Shown here: positions 32,403 through 43,032 of the stretch, one piece after another
How the letters are laid out: each line of letters opens with the position of its first letter
Position numbering within the stretch: position 1 is the first letter of the stretch
Origin: Blattamonas nauphoetae
Taxonomy: Eukaryota > Preaxostyla > Oxymonadida
NCBI GenBank assembly: GCA_033064195.1
Contig: JARBJD010000043.1
Coordinates: forward strand, 124,001 to 188,000
DNA length: 64,000 nt
Reading direction: 5' to 3'
Made by a program: the position numbers and the translations under genes
Notes under the pieces: generated by a model
What the model was told of the DNA's origin: nothing
Database searches by the model: none
The model's input: only the letters and a program-made list of their open reading frames with translations

Positions 32403-34129
32403 GAAGTCAGCATCAGGTCGAAGCTGGATATTCCAGTCACCATCCCCCCATTCACCTTTGAGGCAAAAGCAGTCTCTCTGAAAGGCCAGTTTCAGTCGTC
32501 TCTTCAGCCGTTCGTGTGTCCAGCTCACACAACCAGCTCTCTCTTCACCGTGTCTGACGAAATCTCGCTTTGTACCTTCACATCAGATGGAAGAATCCAC
32601 TCTGCTCCTCTCGTTCGCTCGTCATTCTCCTCAAGGACAGTGGACGACACGAGTGTATCCAATATGGCCTTCGCCGATCATTCGGGTTTCGAATTCGATA
32701 GAGGATCTGTCAAACTATTACCCGCCCGTGATTTAAATTCTGTTCTCATCGCTAACGTCACAACGACTGGCGATGGAGCCGTGCTGAGTTGCCGAAATGC
32801 GTTTATTGAACTGACAAAAGCACATTTCTTCGAGGAGTGTCACACAATCAACGTCAATCGGATGCTCGCCACGCTCTGCTCAGCGGAGACCAGAGGCGGT
32901 GACTACTTCATCCCCTCGCTCGATCAAAATAGCTATCTCAACCTTCAACCGACTCTGATCGAGTATCTCCAAATCCCGATCTTCATCCAGCACAAAGTGT
33001 TTTAGACCAAACAGGAGTTGTGACAGAACAATCCATCCTTTTTATTCCAGAGACATCAACCGATCCAGTTACGCTTTCCATTCTCATTTGGATCCAACTG
33101 TCGGAAGAACGATCGCTTCTTTCTCAGACTCGCGAAGGAAGGACGTGTTGAGATATCGAACGTTCACTTCGTGTGGGAAGCTGATCTGGGATTGTGTGAA
33201 GTGGTGGATTGGTCGGGAACAGCGAAGATGTCATCGTGCAACATCACTCTGAACGTGGCCTTGTCTCGCCCACTCCTCTCTTGCTCAGCTGGAACACTCG
33301 TCATCTCGCAATCTTCGTTCACTGCCACCGATCAATCTCAACTCACTGTCCCTCTCGTCTGTTCTTCTCCTCTCTCCTCATCTGCCTCCAACTCAGCGAC
33401 GGATCAAATGAGGATTGAAATGGAAGAAGTGGAATTCTCGAATCTGAATGTGCATGGGTCAGTTGATGGGGTTGTGCAGATCGAAGGAGCTGATTCTCTC
33501 CGACTGAAGAACGTTGACTTTTCGAACGTGAAGAACGGAGCATCCGATGCCGTTCGAATCTTCGTGATGGGAGCTGGTCCACTCTCCTACTCGACCTGAA
33601 CGCATTCGACGGAGAGACTGTGGTTGTGAGTGGAACAGAGAAGGACGGGATGTGGTGTGGCGAGACTGATTTCCCGTGCCAAAGCGTGAACGAGGCGGAC
33701 AAGCATCTGAAACACGCACTTCCGTCGACAATTGAAGTTCAGACATCTGCTGTCCTCCACTCAGAGCTGGACCTCACTCACGACATCACGAAAATCACAT
33801 CAGGAAGCGGAGAGAAGGGCAGAGTGGATGTGTCGAAAGAAGGATGTCTCGTGAACCAAGTAGACACCCCCACTCACTCTGATTCTGTGTTGTTGCATCG
33901 ACCGTACGCTGTTCCCCGTCTTCTTCCCGAATCGACGCCTTCTCCGTCTGATGGATGGACAGCGAGAGGTGCAATGAGCAACACGTGGCGATCGCATAGA
34001 CTGAATGATTATGCAACGAAAGCAACTTCGAGAAGAGTGCAAAAAGGAGAGAAGACGTTTTTTACCCTCTTTTCAGTGTTCATTCTATCACACTACAACC
34101 ATTTCGCTTTTTCAAGATTCTTATTTTGA
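32400..34129 (+). pseudogene. Beta-helix surface protein remnant inside the hAT-like element
   Basis: Three successive plus-strand frames (32,358-33,005, 33,171-33,599 and 33,600-34,129) have beta-helix character: NSVLIANVTTTGDGAVLSCR, MEEVEFSNLNVHGSVDGVVQ, and a late part with CQSVNEADKHLKHALPSTIE and HSELDLTHDITKITSGSGEK. The last part resembles the C-terminal region of large oxymonad beta-helix proteins. Frame changes separate the pieces; no start or membrane anchor is preserved. Confidence 0.55.
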
Positions 34130-35235
34130 CCAATTGACACAACAATGAGACAAATATAGATACGCCTAATTAAGTCATTGATCTCAGTCCCAAAAACCGG
34201 AACTGAGATCGATCGATCTCAGTTTCTGCTTGATTGATCTCATGTATCAAAGGTCTGGCAATTCGATGTGAACTCTGAAATGTCGTTTGATGCCAAAGCG
34301 ACAATTTACTGTTCGCTCGTTGCCCTCGTGAAAGCCGAATATCCTTTTGACAAAGCACTTCAAGACAGATGTGTCCAATTTCTGAAGAGCCTCGAACCAA
34401 AGTGGAGCTTCGACCAAGATTATACAGCGAAACTCGTCACAGACCTCGTTCCCTCTTCAGCCGGATCATCTTCTGGCTTTGTCCCGAGCATTGTCACTCT
34501 GTTGTCGTTGCCGCACTCTATTGTTGTTGAAGCAGCGTTGTCGTTCCTCAGCAGAACAACTCAAGTCTCATCATCCAAAATTCAAAACCGTCTCGTGGTG
34601 TCAGATCTTGTCCCAAATCTTTTAGCGACTTTTCAACCTCACACACTGCCATTTTCACAAAATGAAACAATTCTCTACAATCTAATCCGAATCATCAACG
34701 ATTGCATCGACCTCGCACTTCCATGGTCTCTCAGAGAACTTCGCATCACTGCTGAAGTCGACAAATTGAACCATCGTGAAATGATCTTTCAGAGGGTCGT
34801 GCTCCCATCGTCTCAATATGTGACGTTACTGATCTCAACTCGGCCCGTCCTCAATGAAGACTTCTTTCGCTCTTTCATGTCTCTACTGTGCACACACGTT
34901 CGAATCTGCCCATTTCATCGTCCAACATTGGAGTTTGTTCTCGCATCTCCGATTGTGATGACATTCTCGAGTTGTCTCTCGTTCATCGAACGGGATGGTC
35001 ATCTCTTCAGTCATCTCAACCTCATCAACCATTCGCTCAAAGATTGCGAGTCAGAAGGCCGAGAAGTGGCCCAATCTGCAAAACGGATGATTCAAGCTCT
35101 GTTTTCGGAAGGCTTCGAAGACACACTCGACCAGAAGATGATGAACGACAAGGATGGGAATTATGGTCTCAGTGTTGTCAGCAATTGTCACTCGATCTCG
35201 AAATTGCTGGGATCGAATGTGAAAAGGCTTTAGCG

Positions 35236-35600
35236 AGACATCTCAAGTTGATCGTCGAAGCCAACTCTCTCGAATGACTGCAAACTCATTTATGCGAACT
35301 CTCCTCGGATGTTGGGAATGCTGTGATTGCTGCTGCAGACGAACAGATTCTGGGATGGCCTCCAATCGTCCAGAAATGGATTGCTCTTTTGGGTTCGTCG
35401 TTCTCAACGCGACTGTCTTTGACTGTCACATCGTCAACCGTCCCCTCTCCAAACAATTCCTTGCGTCCCTGAACGATGCATTGTGACCAGATTATCTTTC
35501 CCAATCTCGACTTTTGAAGCATCTCTGAAATACTTCTCGTTTATCTCGTCGAAATGGGATGTACTCCATATTCCCACCGTTCTACAGCCATCCCCTCTTT
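35236..35600 (+). repeat. Conserved downstream block, family copy 3
   Basis: Compared base by base with 7,190-7,400: about 88 percent identical, with differences falling about equally on codon positions 1, 2 and 3 in the sense frame. Confidence 0.75.
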
Positions 35601-35924
35601 GTTTGAGGTGTGTTCTCATTATTTGACTTCATCCACATTCATCCTCAGCTGGATCTTCTTTTTCTCTTCTTCTCTCCCAGAAGCAGGCCATGAACAAGGG
35701 ATGGGCGTTTATCACGGCGATCTTGCACTTTTGTAGAAGAACCCTTCACATTTTCCTTTTTGTCCATCAACCTCTTCTTTTATCGAGTTTTCCTGTCCAT
35801 GCCAACCGCGTGCCAGTCTTTCACTGAACTGGACGGTATCGATCTAGAACACCGAATAGAAGAATGCCAATAGGTGAAGAGAAAAATAACCTTAAACAGA
35901 TTAAACCAGAAAAATGGGGTAAAT
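35600..35924. other. Spacer between convergent family copies 3 and 4
   Basis: Contains a remnant of the type A spacer (ACTGAACTGGACGGTATCGA at about 35,823), then a novel junction at about 35,850-35,924. Copy 4 has no downstream block of its own, so a recombination or inversion breakpoint probably lies here. Confidence 0.45.
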
Positions 35925-37067
35925 CTACCAAAGCGGTGGAGACGAGTATTGCACATTCGATCCCAGGAATATCGAGATTTTGGAACATTTAATCGCAAGA
36001 TCCAATCGATAACAGTCTCCCATGATGCAATTCAGCATCTGTTCGAGTGTGTCTTCGAAGCCTTCCGAAAACAGAGATTGTGTCATCCGTTTCCCAGATT
36101 GGGCCACTTCTGGACCGTAGTTCTTCCATTCTTCAAGCGAAACGTCGATGATGTCAAGAGAATTCCAGTGATCATAACAATGGTCAACCGATGAGAGACA
36201 ACTTGAGAATCCCATCACAATCGGAGATGCGAGGACAAACTCCAATGTTGGACGATAAAGTGGGCCGATTTCAAGGAGTACCGCCAATAATTCCATGAAA
36301 GAGCCAGACAACTCTCCATGCAGGATGAATCTCTTCGAGATCAGAAATGCCACAAATTGAGAAGATGGGATCACGACCTTCTGGAGTGCTATTGGACGAA
36401 AACGACTGATTTTGACACTAAATCCAGAGATGATTGTCCTCTGAAAATCTGGTCGCACGAGGCGGAGGCTGAGTGAGAAATTTTTGTTCAGTTGGTGGAG
36501 GACAGTGTTCTTTCCTGTTATTGGCAGTGTGTGAGGTTGAATAGAAGCTAAGATTTTGGGGATGAGGTCAGCCTCCAATAGAGTGATGAGAATACCCGCA
36601 GAGGAAAAAAAGATTGTTTGGTGAAGCAATGAGAACGTTGCTGTTACTATGGCCGAGTGTGGAGATGACAGCAGAGTGACAATACATTCAACAAAGCCAG
36701 AAGGTGATCCAGTTGAAGAGGGAACGAGGTCTTTGATAATTGAATCAGCAAGTTTGCGTTCGTTCGGTTTCGGCTCCAGCATCTTCAACAATTCGACAGC
36801 TTGGTCCTGAACGGCTTCGTCAAAACGAGATTCCTGATCCACACGAGCCACAAGAGACGAGTAAAGGATCGACGCGTCTGAAAAGGGCAATTCTTTGCTT
36901 GTTTCCATCGTGAGGAGAGATGGTCTGGAAAGAGATTGTCCGAATACAGAATTCACAAATGCCCCTTTTGGAATGATAAAGGATATTGTTCTCCCAATGA
37001 GTTGCTCAGATTCTTCGTAAGTGTTGTCAAATCCTCCGTCTGTGTCGTCAAAGATTCCGCTAAGCAT
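35925..37067 (-). CDS. Family copy 4 (type B N-terminus), intact ORF
   Basis: 380 residues. The N-terminus is of the second kind: MLSGIFDDTDGGFDNTYEES, then QLIGRTISFIIPKGAFVNSV and SLSRPSLLTMETSKELPF, instead of the short type A leader. The core blocks follow, but the middle is the most divergent of the family: HREMIFQKVV is replaced by RPIALQKVVIPSSQFVAFL and the LGIT-type segment is rewritten. The C-terminus (NVQYSSPPLW, TAG stop) differs from all other copies and the usual downstream block is missing. A 3' replacement by recombination is likely. It is convergent with copy 3. Confidence 0.7.
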   Translation of the reverse strand: MLSGIFDDTDGGFDNTYEESEQLIGRTISFIIPKGAFVNSVFGQSLSRPSLLTMETSKELPFSDASILYSSLVARVDQESRFDEAVQDQAVELLKMLEPKPNERKLADSIIKDLVPSSTGSPSGFVECIVTLLSSPHSAIVTATFSLLHQTIFFSSAGILITLLEADLIPKILASIQPHTLPITGKNTVLHQLNKNFSLSLRLVRPDFQRTIISGFSVKISRFRPIALQKVVIPSSQFVAFLISKRFILHGELSGSFMELLAVLLEIGPLYRPTLEFVLASPIVMGFSSCLSSVDHCYDHWNSLDIIDVSLEEWKNYGPEVAQSGKRMTQSLFSEGFEDTLEQMLNCIMGDCYRLDLAIKCSKISIFLGSNVQYSSPPLW

Positions 37068-37079
37068 GTTGAAGGTGAT

Positions 37080-37920
37080 GAACAGATTGCTGAACTGTCG
37101 ATGTTGACGATGTGAAGATGAAGATGATCATCCCATTGTTCATTATGTGTCAATGAAAAAGAAACTAGTTGCACAATACACGAATCATTCCACGAAATGT
37201 TGTCAATACGAAGAGACAAAACGATTCAATCATCAATGACAACAAATTATTGCCTGTCTGGCAAGTTGGACATTTGACGGGAGTGTCTGAGTCGACGTCC
37301 ATTCATCCAGCCTGTTCTCCTTCCGACAGCAGACAGCAAAGCAGGTGAGGCCAGAGTCTTCAAAATGTTGACGAGAGACACTTCGGAGTCTGAATGACAG
37401 AAGAAAAGAGGCGACGATTCGCACCCATTTCGACGACCTCAGAACCGCATGTGTGTTCGGAAATGGCATGCTGAAACAATGGGATGGGAGTTGTGATTCA
37501 TTTGATGTGATATCGTTCAGTTCAGTGGATGAGAATGCGAGATGTGAGATGCCTGAAAACTCGTCACCAAAACAGGGGACGGGCAAAATAAATCAGCAAT
37601 TATTCACTACACGAAGGCTAAATATCAAAGAATGATGTAATGGGGAGGGCAAACTCGTGGTTTCGAGGAGTGGCGATGAACAACGATTCTTCGAAATGAA
37701 TGAACCAGTTTGCACAACAAGGACCAAAATCCTGTTTTGAGCGGTCGGGGAGAGAATGGGAGAAAATGAGAATGAAGAGATGAGACAAAAGGAGAGGAAG
37801 ACGGAGATAGAAGAAAAACACAGAAAGTGCTAATGCCACAAACACAAGAAGTACAAAAAAGAGAACACACCTCCAACACATCGTGGATGGCTGAGGAATG
37901 GCGGGAGGGCGGGGCACACA
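37080..37920 (-). repeat. Upstream spacer, type B, for copy 4
   Basis: Near-identical in long stretches to 41,890-42,735, 51,440-52,009 and 53,760-54,190. It contains a minus-strand frame 37,233-37,586 (MPFPNTHAVL, FTC-type end CCRKENRLDEWTSTQ) that is also open in the other copies, then about 160 bases to the gene start. Stops in the extended frame vary between copies, so coding is possible only for the short MPFPNTHAV part. A pyrimidine/purine-biased stretch lies at 37,740-37,870. Confidence 0.65.
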
Positions 37921-37924
37921 TAAT

Positions 37925-38238
37925 TTGACGAGATAAACGAGAAGAGTTTCAGAGATGGTTCAAAAGTCGAGATTGGGAAAGATAGTCTGGTCACAAAGCA
38001 TCGTTCAGGGACGCAAGGAATAGTCTGGAGAGAGGACGGTTGACGATGTGACAGTCAAAGACAGTCGCGTTGAGAACGACCAACCCAAAAGAGCAGACCA
38101 TTTCTGGACGATTGGATGCGATCCCAGAATCTGTTCGTCTGCACCAGCAATCAACACATTCCCAACATCCGAGGAGAGTCCACAGAAACGAGTTGGGGAT
38201 ATTCGAGAGAGGCGATTTCGACGCTTCATTTGAGTCTC
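37925..38238 (-). repeat. Conserved downstream block, family copy 5
   Basis: Landmarks as in the other copies. The antisense frame, open elsewhere, has a stop here (GGAATAG at about 38,019-38,025), which speaks against it being a required protein. Confidence 0.75.
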
Positions 38239-39044
38239 ATCCTATTGCGGCCTTGTCACATTCACTCCCAGATATTGTGAGATTGCGTGACACTCGTCCA
38301 CAAGACGGAAACCAGAATATTCGCTCTTGTCATGTTTCAGCGTCTGTTCGAGTGTATCTTCGAAGCCTTCCGACAACAGAGCTTTTATCATCCGTTTTCC
38401 AGATTGGACCACTTCTGAGCCGTGTTTCTTCCAATCCCTGAGTGAATGGTTGATGGTTTCGAGAGTCATCCAGAGATGATAGTTCACTTCGATGAACGAG
38501 AGACAACTTGAGAATGCCATCACAATCGGAGATGCGAGAACAAACTCCAATGTTGGACGATGAAATGAGCCGATGGAGAAGAGAGTGTCCAATAGAACCA
38601 TAAAAGAAAGGAACAAGTCTTCATTGAGGAAGTGGCGATTTGAGATCAGAGATGTCATAAATTGTGACGATGGGATCACGACTTTCTGAAAGATCATTTC
38701 ACGATGGTTGAATGCATCGGCTGCTTCAGTCATGCCAAGTTCACTGACATAAAAAGGACGAGCGAGTTGGAGGCAATAGATGATGACATTTACGAGCTTG
38801 CCGAATATCGTACCATTTATTGACAGAGGCAGCGTGTGAGGTTGAACAGTCGCAAACACTTTGGTGACGAGATCTGATTCCACAAGACGATATCGAACAA
38901 AAAACGACGAATTGCCCATTGATTCGAAGAGGAATGATAACGCTGCCTCAACCACTCTCGAGTGGGGAGAGGACAGCAGAGTGACGATACTATCAATAAA
39001 CCCGGATGTCGATCCGGCTGAAGAGGGAACGAGGTTTTTGATAA

Positions 39045-39519
39045 TAGTACCCGGACAAACCCGTTAGAGCGGATAAACCCGTTAACCCTTCCAAAGGGAC
39101 GAAACAGTCTCCCCTCTTCATCTTAATTCTCCTTCCACTTCACATTCATGCATTTCCTCATTTTTTTTAAAACTAGAGTTCTTCATGAAAGAATGATTGT
39201 GAAATGCAAAGCGAAAAGTGAACGTTGTTTTTTGAACGAAGTTGAACAAATCTATTTCCGAGAACTAGAGGGATCATGTGTTGCGAGTCGAGCTTTTCAT
39301 GGTCAGAATAACTTGCGCTGTGTCGTCGTTGACATTTCATCCATTTGAATAGACCCATTGTCTTTGATCCAATCTCTGAAAGAGTCACAATTCCTTCCAG
39401 AATTCTCACTAGGGTTTTCTTACAGGTACAACTGATGAGTCGTGTGAAAGAGATGATATATGTGAAATGGGGGATGTTTTAACGGGTTTATCGGAGTTAA
39501 CGGGTTTATCCGACCACTA
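39045..39519. mobile_element. 475-bp MITE, TAGT ends, TAA duplication
   Basis: The ends are TAGTACCCGG and inverted TAGTGGTCGG, each followed by two spaced copies of GATAAACCCGTTAA. TAA is duplicated at 39,042-39,044 and 39,520-39,522. The uninterrupted site in copy 4 (TTTGATAATTGAATCAGC at about 36,728) confirms the empty site. No coding capacity. It looks like a small relative of the 4.9-kb element at 15,756-20,647. Confidence 0.9.
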
Positions 39520-39746
39520 TAATTGAATCAGCAAGTTTGCGTTCGTTCGGTTTCGGCTCCAGCATCTTCAACAATTCGACAGCTTGGTCCTGAACGGCTT
39601 CGTCAAAACGAGATTCCTGATCCACACGAGCCACAAGAGACGAGTAAAGGATCGACGCGTCTGAAAAGGGCAATTCTTTGCTTGTTTCCATCGTGAGGAG
39701 AGATGGTCTGGAAAGAGATTGTCCGAATACAGAATTCACAAATGCC

Positions 39747-41746
39747 TATACTGGCCTGACCGAGCCAAAAGGCTCGGTCAGTGTCACCTCTCTTTTCTTC
39801 TAAGGGTCCGATCACGCCTAATGTGAGAATTGACTCTAATTACTGAGATATTGTGAAATTTCGTGACATAACAACTTGTCCTCCGATTTCGCGGCGATCT
39901 GTTCTTGAAAATCTGAAATGCAGGCTCCATACGAGCTCACCAGCTCCTCTCCCATCTCTTCCATCGGTCGTATCGAGTTCTTCCGCTTTCGTTCTGCTTT
40001 CGATCGTTCCTACGCGCATCGGTTGGCTTCCGTCGTCAGCATCTGTCCTCGGAACTCCCTGTGCCTCCGTTCCAAATCCTTCCTCTTCGTCAACTCCTTC
40101 TTCTCTTCCTCCAGCGTGATCACCTGCTTCGCTCCCTCATCCAGCTGCTCCAGCAGTTCACTCTCCTTCCGCTCGTATTCTCACTACGTCTCAATGAATA
40201 AGAGATGTTGCGAAACCAGAAAGCGACATCATTTCATCAGAGTCGCCGTTTCATTGGCTAATAGACTTCGAACTTTGTCCAGCTGATCCAGATCCTGTTG
40301 GAGTGACTCTAAATTCAGCTTCACGTTCTCCTCTATCCCATCCTTCTTCGGCAACGTGTTCTTTTCGAACAAATCCTTCAGCGATGAGAGAATGAGATTG
40401 GAACAATCATTCCACTGGAAAAGCGACAGTTTCGAATACGTGTTGGTTCGAATGAGCGAGATTTTGATGTGATTGTGTTATATTCCATGTCATTCGAAGC
40501 CACATTGACCTGTCGGCTCTTGACGTTCGTGTCGATTGCAAGGCTGTGGATGATACCTCCTTTGTTGTTAATCCTGTTTGAAGTGACGTTGAGATCAGTG
40601 AGCTTACAGATCTTGTTTGAGGTGAAGCCAAATGCGAAGTCTTCAAACTGTCCTGCCATGGTGTCGATGATCCAGATGTTCAACGCACAAACTGTGCTCT
40701 TTTGATTCGTCAAAGGTAGTTCGGCAATTCATTGACCTCCCCATCCCTGCTTTGTTGGTTGAGAGATTCACCATCGTCAAGAATTGATATTTCATCAGAA
40801 CGACAATTAACATTTTCATACCACGTTCTGAGATGTTCTTAATGATCAAAATCATATGAAAGAGGTCGGAATGTTTGACAATCGCAGCGGGTTCGTCTTC
40901 ATGTGTCCATTTCGTCGGATTCTTCGATCTGGATGACTGCCTCTTCATTCACCTCTCCTCCAGTTCTACGGTCCACTCCGCTGCAAAGAGAGGGTCTTTC
41001 CTTTTGTTTTGACTTTCTCTGGCGTTCAGCAATCACTGGAGTGAGAAGGGCTTGGGAAATTGAGTTCAACTCCGCAAACAGAATCACATCGAGCTCTTCT
41101 TCGATGTATTATTCATTGTTTTCTTTTTCGACATCGTCCGTGATTGAAGATTCTGTCGAGTAGGGAGTTATTTCCTGTGTAGGATCGCCAATGTCTTCGT
41201 CGAGTGACGATCCCCTCTTCTGCATCTGCTTTCGAATCTTCTCTTTCTTCTCTTGCAATTTCTTCTCAACTGCCTCCGCAGTCACTTCTAATGCTTAAAA
41301 CCCGTTTTCAAGAAAGGGTAATCATCCCCCTTTCGCCAATCGAGGCTAAAAGTGTACAGTGGATTCGCAATGATGATTGCGGAAGCAGAGAGTGTGATAT
41401 GGGAGATATCCAGTGTCTGTGAAATCGTAACAAAGTCAACGACATCGTTCGAGATCGATTAGAGATTTCAGGACATCAGAATAATATTCTGGGCGAATCA
41501 ATTTTGACTTCTTGATCGGAATGCACATTAAAGAATTCCATGAAAAAACATGTTTTCAATTAAAAAACAGTTCAAGAAAAGAGAATAAAGGTCAAAGAGT
41601 TTCAAAGAGACTGGTTTATCCGATCAGATCCTGATTTCTCGAAGATCCTTTGATCAAATGTCACCCATATTTCGAATTTCCCCGGTCACTGACCGTCAGT
41701 ACTTTTTGGAAAAAAGTGACCGGTCACCCCCGGTCAGGCCAGTATA
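39747..41746. mobile_element. 2.0-kb TIR element, 8-bp duplication
   Basis: Inverted ends TATACTGGCCTGACCG; the direct repeat CAAATGCC is at 39,739-39,746 and 41,747-41,754. Copies 4 and 8 show the empty site (ACAAATGCCCCTTTTGG in copy 4). A small hairpin follows the left end (CTGACCGAGCC, loop AAAA, GGCTCGGTCAG). An 8-bp duplication suggests hAT, though the TATACTGG terminus is not typical; other 8-bp superfamilies remain possible. No transposase; the minus strand carries beta-helix and coiled-coil fragments. Confidence 0.9.
39900..40960 (-). pseudogene. Beta-helix plus coiled-coil remnant inside the 2.0-kb element
   Basis: The minus-strand frame 40,378-40,713 has beta-helix traits (KLTDLNVTSNRINNKGGIIH, RIRNCRFSSG). 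Downstream, frames at about 40,260-40,380 (LNLESLQQDLDQLDKVRSLL) and 39,990-40,190 (ESELLEQLDEGAKQVITLEE) look like coiled coil. The frames are not continuous. The arrangement suggests the 3' part of a captured surface-protein gene. Confidence 0.45.
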
Positions 41747-41889
41747 CAAATGCCCCTTTTGGAATGATAAAGGATATTGTTCTCCCAATGAGTTGCTCAA
41801 ATTCTTCGTCGTTGTCGTCAAATCCTCCGTCTGTGCCGTCAAAGTCTTCGTCTGTGTCGTCAAAGATTCCGCTAAGCATGTTGAAGGTG

Positions 41890-42735
41890 ATGAATAGATT
41901 GCTGAACTGTCGATGTTGACGATGTGAAGATGAATAGGATCATCCCATTGTTCATCAGTTTTCAATGAAAAAGAAACTAGTTGCACAATACACGAATCAT
42001 TCCACGAAATGTTATCAATACGAAGAGACTAAACGATTCAATCATCAATGACAACAAATTATTGCCTGTCTGGCAAGTTGGACATTCATCGATTGTTTCT
42101 GAGCCGACGTCCACACATCCAGCTTGTTCTCCTTCCGACAGCAAATAACAAAGCAGGTGAAGTCAGAGTCTTCAAAATGTGGATGAGAGATACTTCGGAG
42201 TCTGAATGACAGAACAAGAGAGGCGATGATTCGCGCACATTTCGACGACATCAGAACCGCATGTGTGTTCGGAAATGGCATGCTGAAACAATGGGATGGG
42301 AGTTGTGATTCATTTGATGTCGATGTCGTTCAGTTTAGTGGATGAGAATGCGAGATGTGAGATGCCAGAAAAAGCGTCACTGAAACAGAGGACGGGCAGA
42401 ATAAATCAACCGCAGTCCACCAGACGAAGGCTAAGCACAAAAATGATTGAATGGAATGAAAAACTCGTGGTTTCGTCAAGTGGAGATGAGCGATGATTCT
42501 TCGTCATGGATGAACCAGTTTGCACAACAAGGACCAAAATCCTGTTTTGAGCGGTTGGGGAGAGAATGAGAGAAAATCACGATGAAGAGATGACAAGAAA
42601 GGAGAGGAAGTCAGAGAGAGATGAAAACACAGAAAACGCCGATGGAACGAAATGAAAACGACAAAAAAAGAAAATACACCTCAAACAGATCGGAGATGGC
42701 TGTGGGATGGCCAGAATGTAGTGTACATACCATTT
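41890..42735 (-). repeat. Upstream spacer, type B, for copy 5
   Basis: Frame 42,045-42,281 (MPFPNTHAVLMSSKCARI) corresponds to the ones at 37,233 and 53,939. Interior 42,300-42,735 matches 37,460-37,920, including GGACCAAAATCCTGTTTTGA. No independent gene supported. Confidence 0.65.
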
Positions 42736-43032
42736 GACGAGATAAACGAGATGGTTTGGGAGATGGCCAAAAGTCGAGATGGGGAAAGATAATCTGGTCA
42801 CAATGCATCGTTCAGGGACACCAGGAATTGTGTGGAGAGAGGACGGCTGACGATGTGACAGTCAAAGACAGCCGCGTTGAGAACGACCAACCCAAAAGAG
42901 CAAACCATTTCTGGACGATTGGAGGCGATCCCAGAATCTGTTCGTCCGCACCAGCAATCAGAGCATTCCCAACATCCGAGGAGAGTCCGCAGAAAAAAGT
43001 TGGAGTCATTCGAGAGAGACAGCTTCGACGGG
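42735..43032 (-). repeat. Conserved downstream block, family copy 6
   Basis: Same landmarks; antisense frame open from 42,756 to 43,040. Confidence 0.75.

Larger units (their letters stand above)
30491..34257. mobile_element. hAT-like TIR element in family copy 3, 3.8 kb
   Basis: The ends are CAGACCTTTGA inverted, followed by repeated GATCTCAG and GATCGATCTCAG motifs. The direct repeat GCAATTCG is at 30,483-30,490 and 34,258-34,265. Intact paralogues have uninterrupted sequence here. CAG ends with an 8-bp duplication fit hAT. No transposase is visible; the cargo is an unrecognised ORF and a beta-helix remnant on the plus strand. Confidence 0.9.
30382..35233 (+). pseudogene. Family copy 3 (type A), split by a 3.8-kb transposon
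   Basis: Exon-like parts 30,382-30,490 and 34,266-35,233 join without loss: 109 plus 968 bases make 359 codons in one frame. The join falls inside EEPFLQF-DVNSEMSFDAK. All conserved family blocks are present, including HREMIFQRVVLPSSQYVTLL and FHRPTLEFVLASPIVM, and the C-terminus is LGSNVKRL. Apart from the insertion the gene has no defect, so it was intact until recently. Unless the element is spliced out or excised, only a 40-residue N-terminal peptide would be made. The 3' part is a long ORF and could be expressed separately only from a non-ATG or internal start. Confidence 0.85.
38242..41879 (-). pseudogene. Family copy 5 (type B), split by two transposons
   Basis: Parts 41,879-41,747, 39,738-39,520 and 39,041-38,242 add up to 1,152 bases, exactly 384 codons including the stop, with no other defect. 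The N-terminus is type B with an expanded acidic repeat (FDDTDEDFDGTDGGFDDNDE). The middle matches copy 8 (NVIIYCLQLARPFYVSELG), while the C-terminus from SSCLSFIE onward is nearly identical to copy 2 (LWMTLETINHSLRDWKKHG, LGVNVTRPQ). The gene is therefore a mosaic of two lineages as well as doubly interrupted. Confidence 0.85.
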
